DNA from: Chelydra serpentina
Lineage: Eukaryota; Chordata; Testudines; Chelydridae
Assembly: GCA_037349315.1 (NCBI GenBank)
Contig: JBAIAC010000279.1
Location: 124,001 to 188,000, forward strand
DNA length: 64,000 nt
Direction of reading: 5' to 3'
Part shown: positions 63,743-64,000 of the stretch, piece by piece
Layout: each line of letters begins with the position of its first letter
How positions within the stretch are numbered: position 1 is the stretch's first letter
The notes under the pieces: model-generated
Told to the model about the DNA's origin: nothing
What the model saw: the letters and a program-made list of their open reading frames with translations, nothing else
Database searches by the model: none
Made by a program: the position numbers and the translations under genes

Positions 63743-64000
63743 CTGGGCGAGGAGAGAGAAGTGAGAGGAAGGAACAGAGAGGCGGCTCCCACTTCCCGGG
63801 CCTAAGCCCCCACTTCCCGGGCCTAAGCCCCCACTTCCCGGGCCTAAGCCAGCCACATGATCCAGAATGGACTGTGGGCACCTGCTGCTGACGCCAGCCC
63901 AGGAACGTGCCGTGGGATTTGCTGGGACTATCACGCATTGTAGTAAAAATACATCAGGGCAAAACTGATCTAGTTTAACAGAACGGCTGCGAGGCAGCTT
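63743..64000 (-). other. CARM1: CARM1 intron 5 (partial) with short tandem repeat
   Basis: Three tandem copies of a 22-bp unit, 'cccacttcccgggcctaag' plus three bases, span about 63787-63850 just upstream of exon 6. The rest is unremarkable to the window edge. Confidence 0.75.

Overview
This is vertebrate nuclear DNA, most probably from a turtle. Genes are split by GT-AG introns, the DNA is littered with CR1-type LINE fragments and tRNA-derived SINEs, and it carries the fold-back repeat with the 'acccacgaaagcttatgct' core that I associate with turtle (and partly crocodilian) genomes. It contains no prokaryotic operon, CRISPR array or exotic gene cluster. The gene order matches human 19p13.2 in reverse: (SMARCA4) - TIMM29 - YIPF2 - CARM1.

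Layout. From 1 to about 5.07 kb the sequence looks like the first intron of a minus-strand gene. That gene's CpG-island promoter and a candidate non-coding first exon (donor at 5075/5076) lie at about 4.95-5.85 kb. By synteny this is SMARCA4, but no coding exon is in the window. From 6 to 39.5 kb is a 34-kb intergenic desert of decayed CR1 copies, SINEs, fold-back elements and minisatellites, with several AT-rich, repeat-free islands that look like conserved enhancers. TIMM29 (two exons, minus) occupies 39.57-41.6 kb. It shares a CpG-rich bidirectional promoter with YIPF2 (plus), whose eight coding exons run from 42.88 to 49.06 kb. CARM1 (minus) fills the rest: exons 6 to 16 are present, from the 3' UTR at 50.46 kb to the exon with the double-E catalytic loop at 63.6-63.7 kb. 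Exons 1 to 5 lie beyond the right edge.

I joined all coding exons by hand and the reading frame closes for each gene: TIMM29 225 aa, YIPF2 309 aa, CARM1 384 aa from the residue equivalent to human V225 to the stop. The genes are housekeeping: mitochondrial inner-membrane import (TIMM29), Golgi/ER membrane traffic (YIPF2), and arginine methylation of histones and coactivators (CARM1). They are linked by conserved synteny, not by a shared pathway.

The most unusual features are: (i) GC-rich minisatellites that have taken over introns of all three neighbouring genes, two of them starting at the 5' splice site; (ii) in YIPF2 intron 6, a repeat unit that copies the true 3' splice junction many times with an in-frame stop behind it; (iii) three tandem perfect CTCF-type motifs between the convergent YIPF2 and CARM1 3' ends; (iv) five same-orientation CCAAT boxes in the presumed SMARCA4 promoter; (v) a cluster of ZNF143/THAP11-type motifs in CARM1 intron 6. 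Nearly all other long open frames are minisatellite or repeat artefacts.
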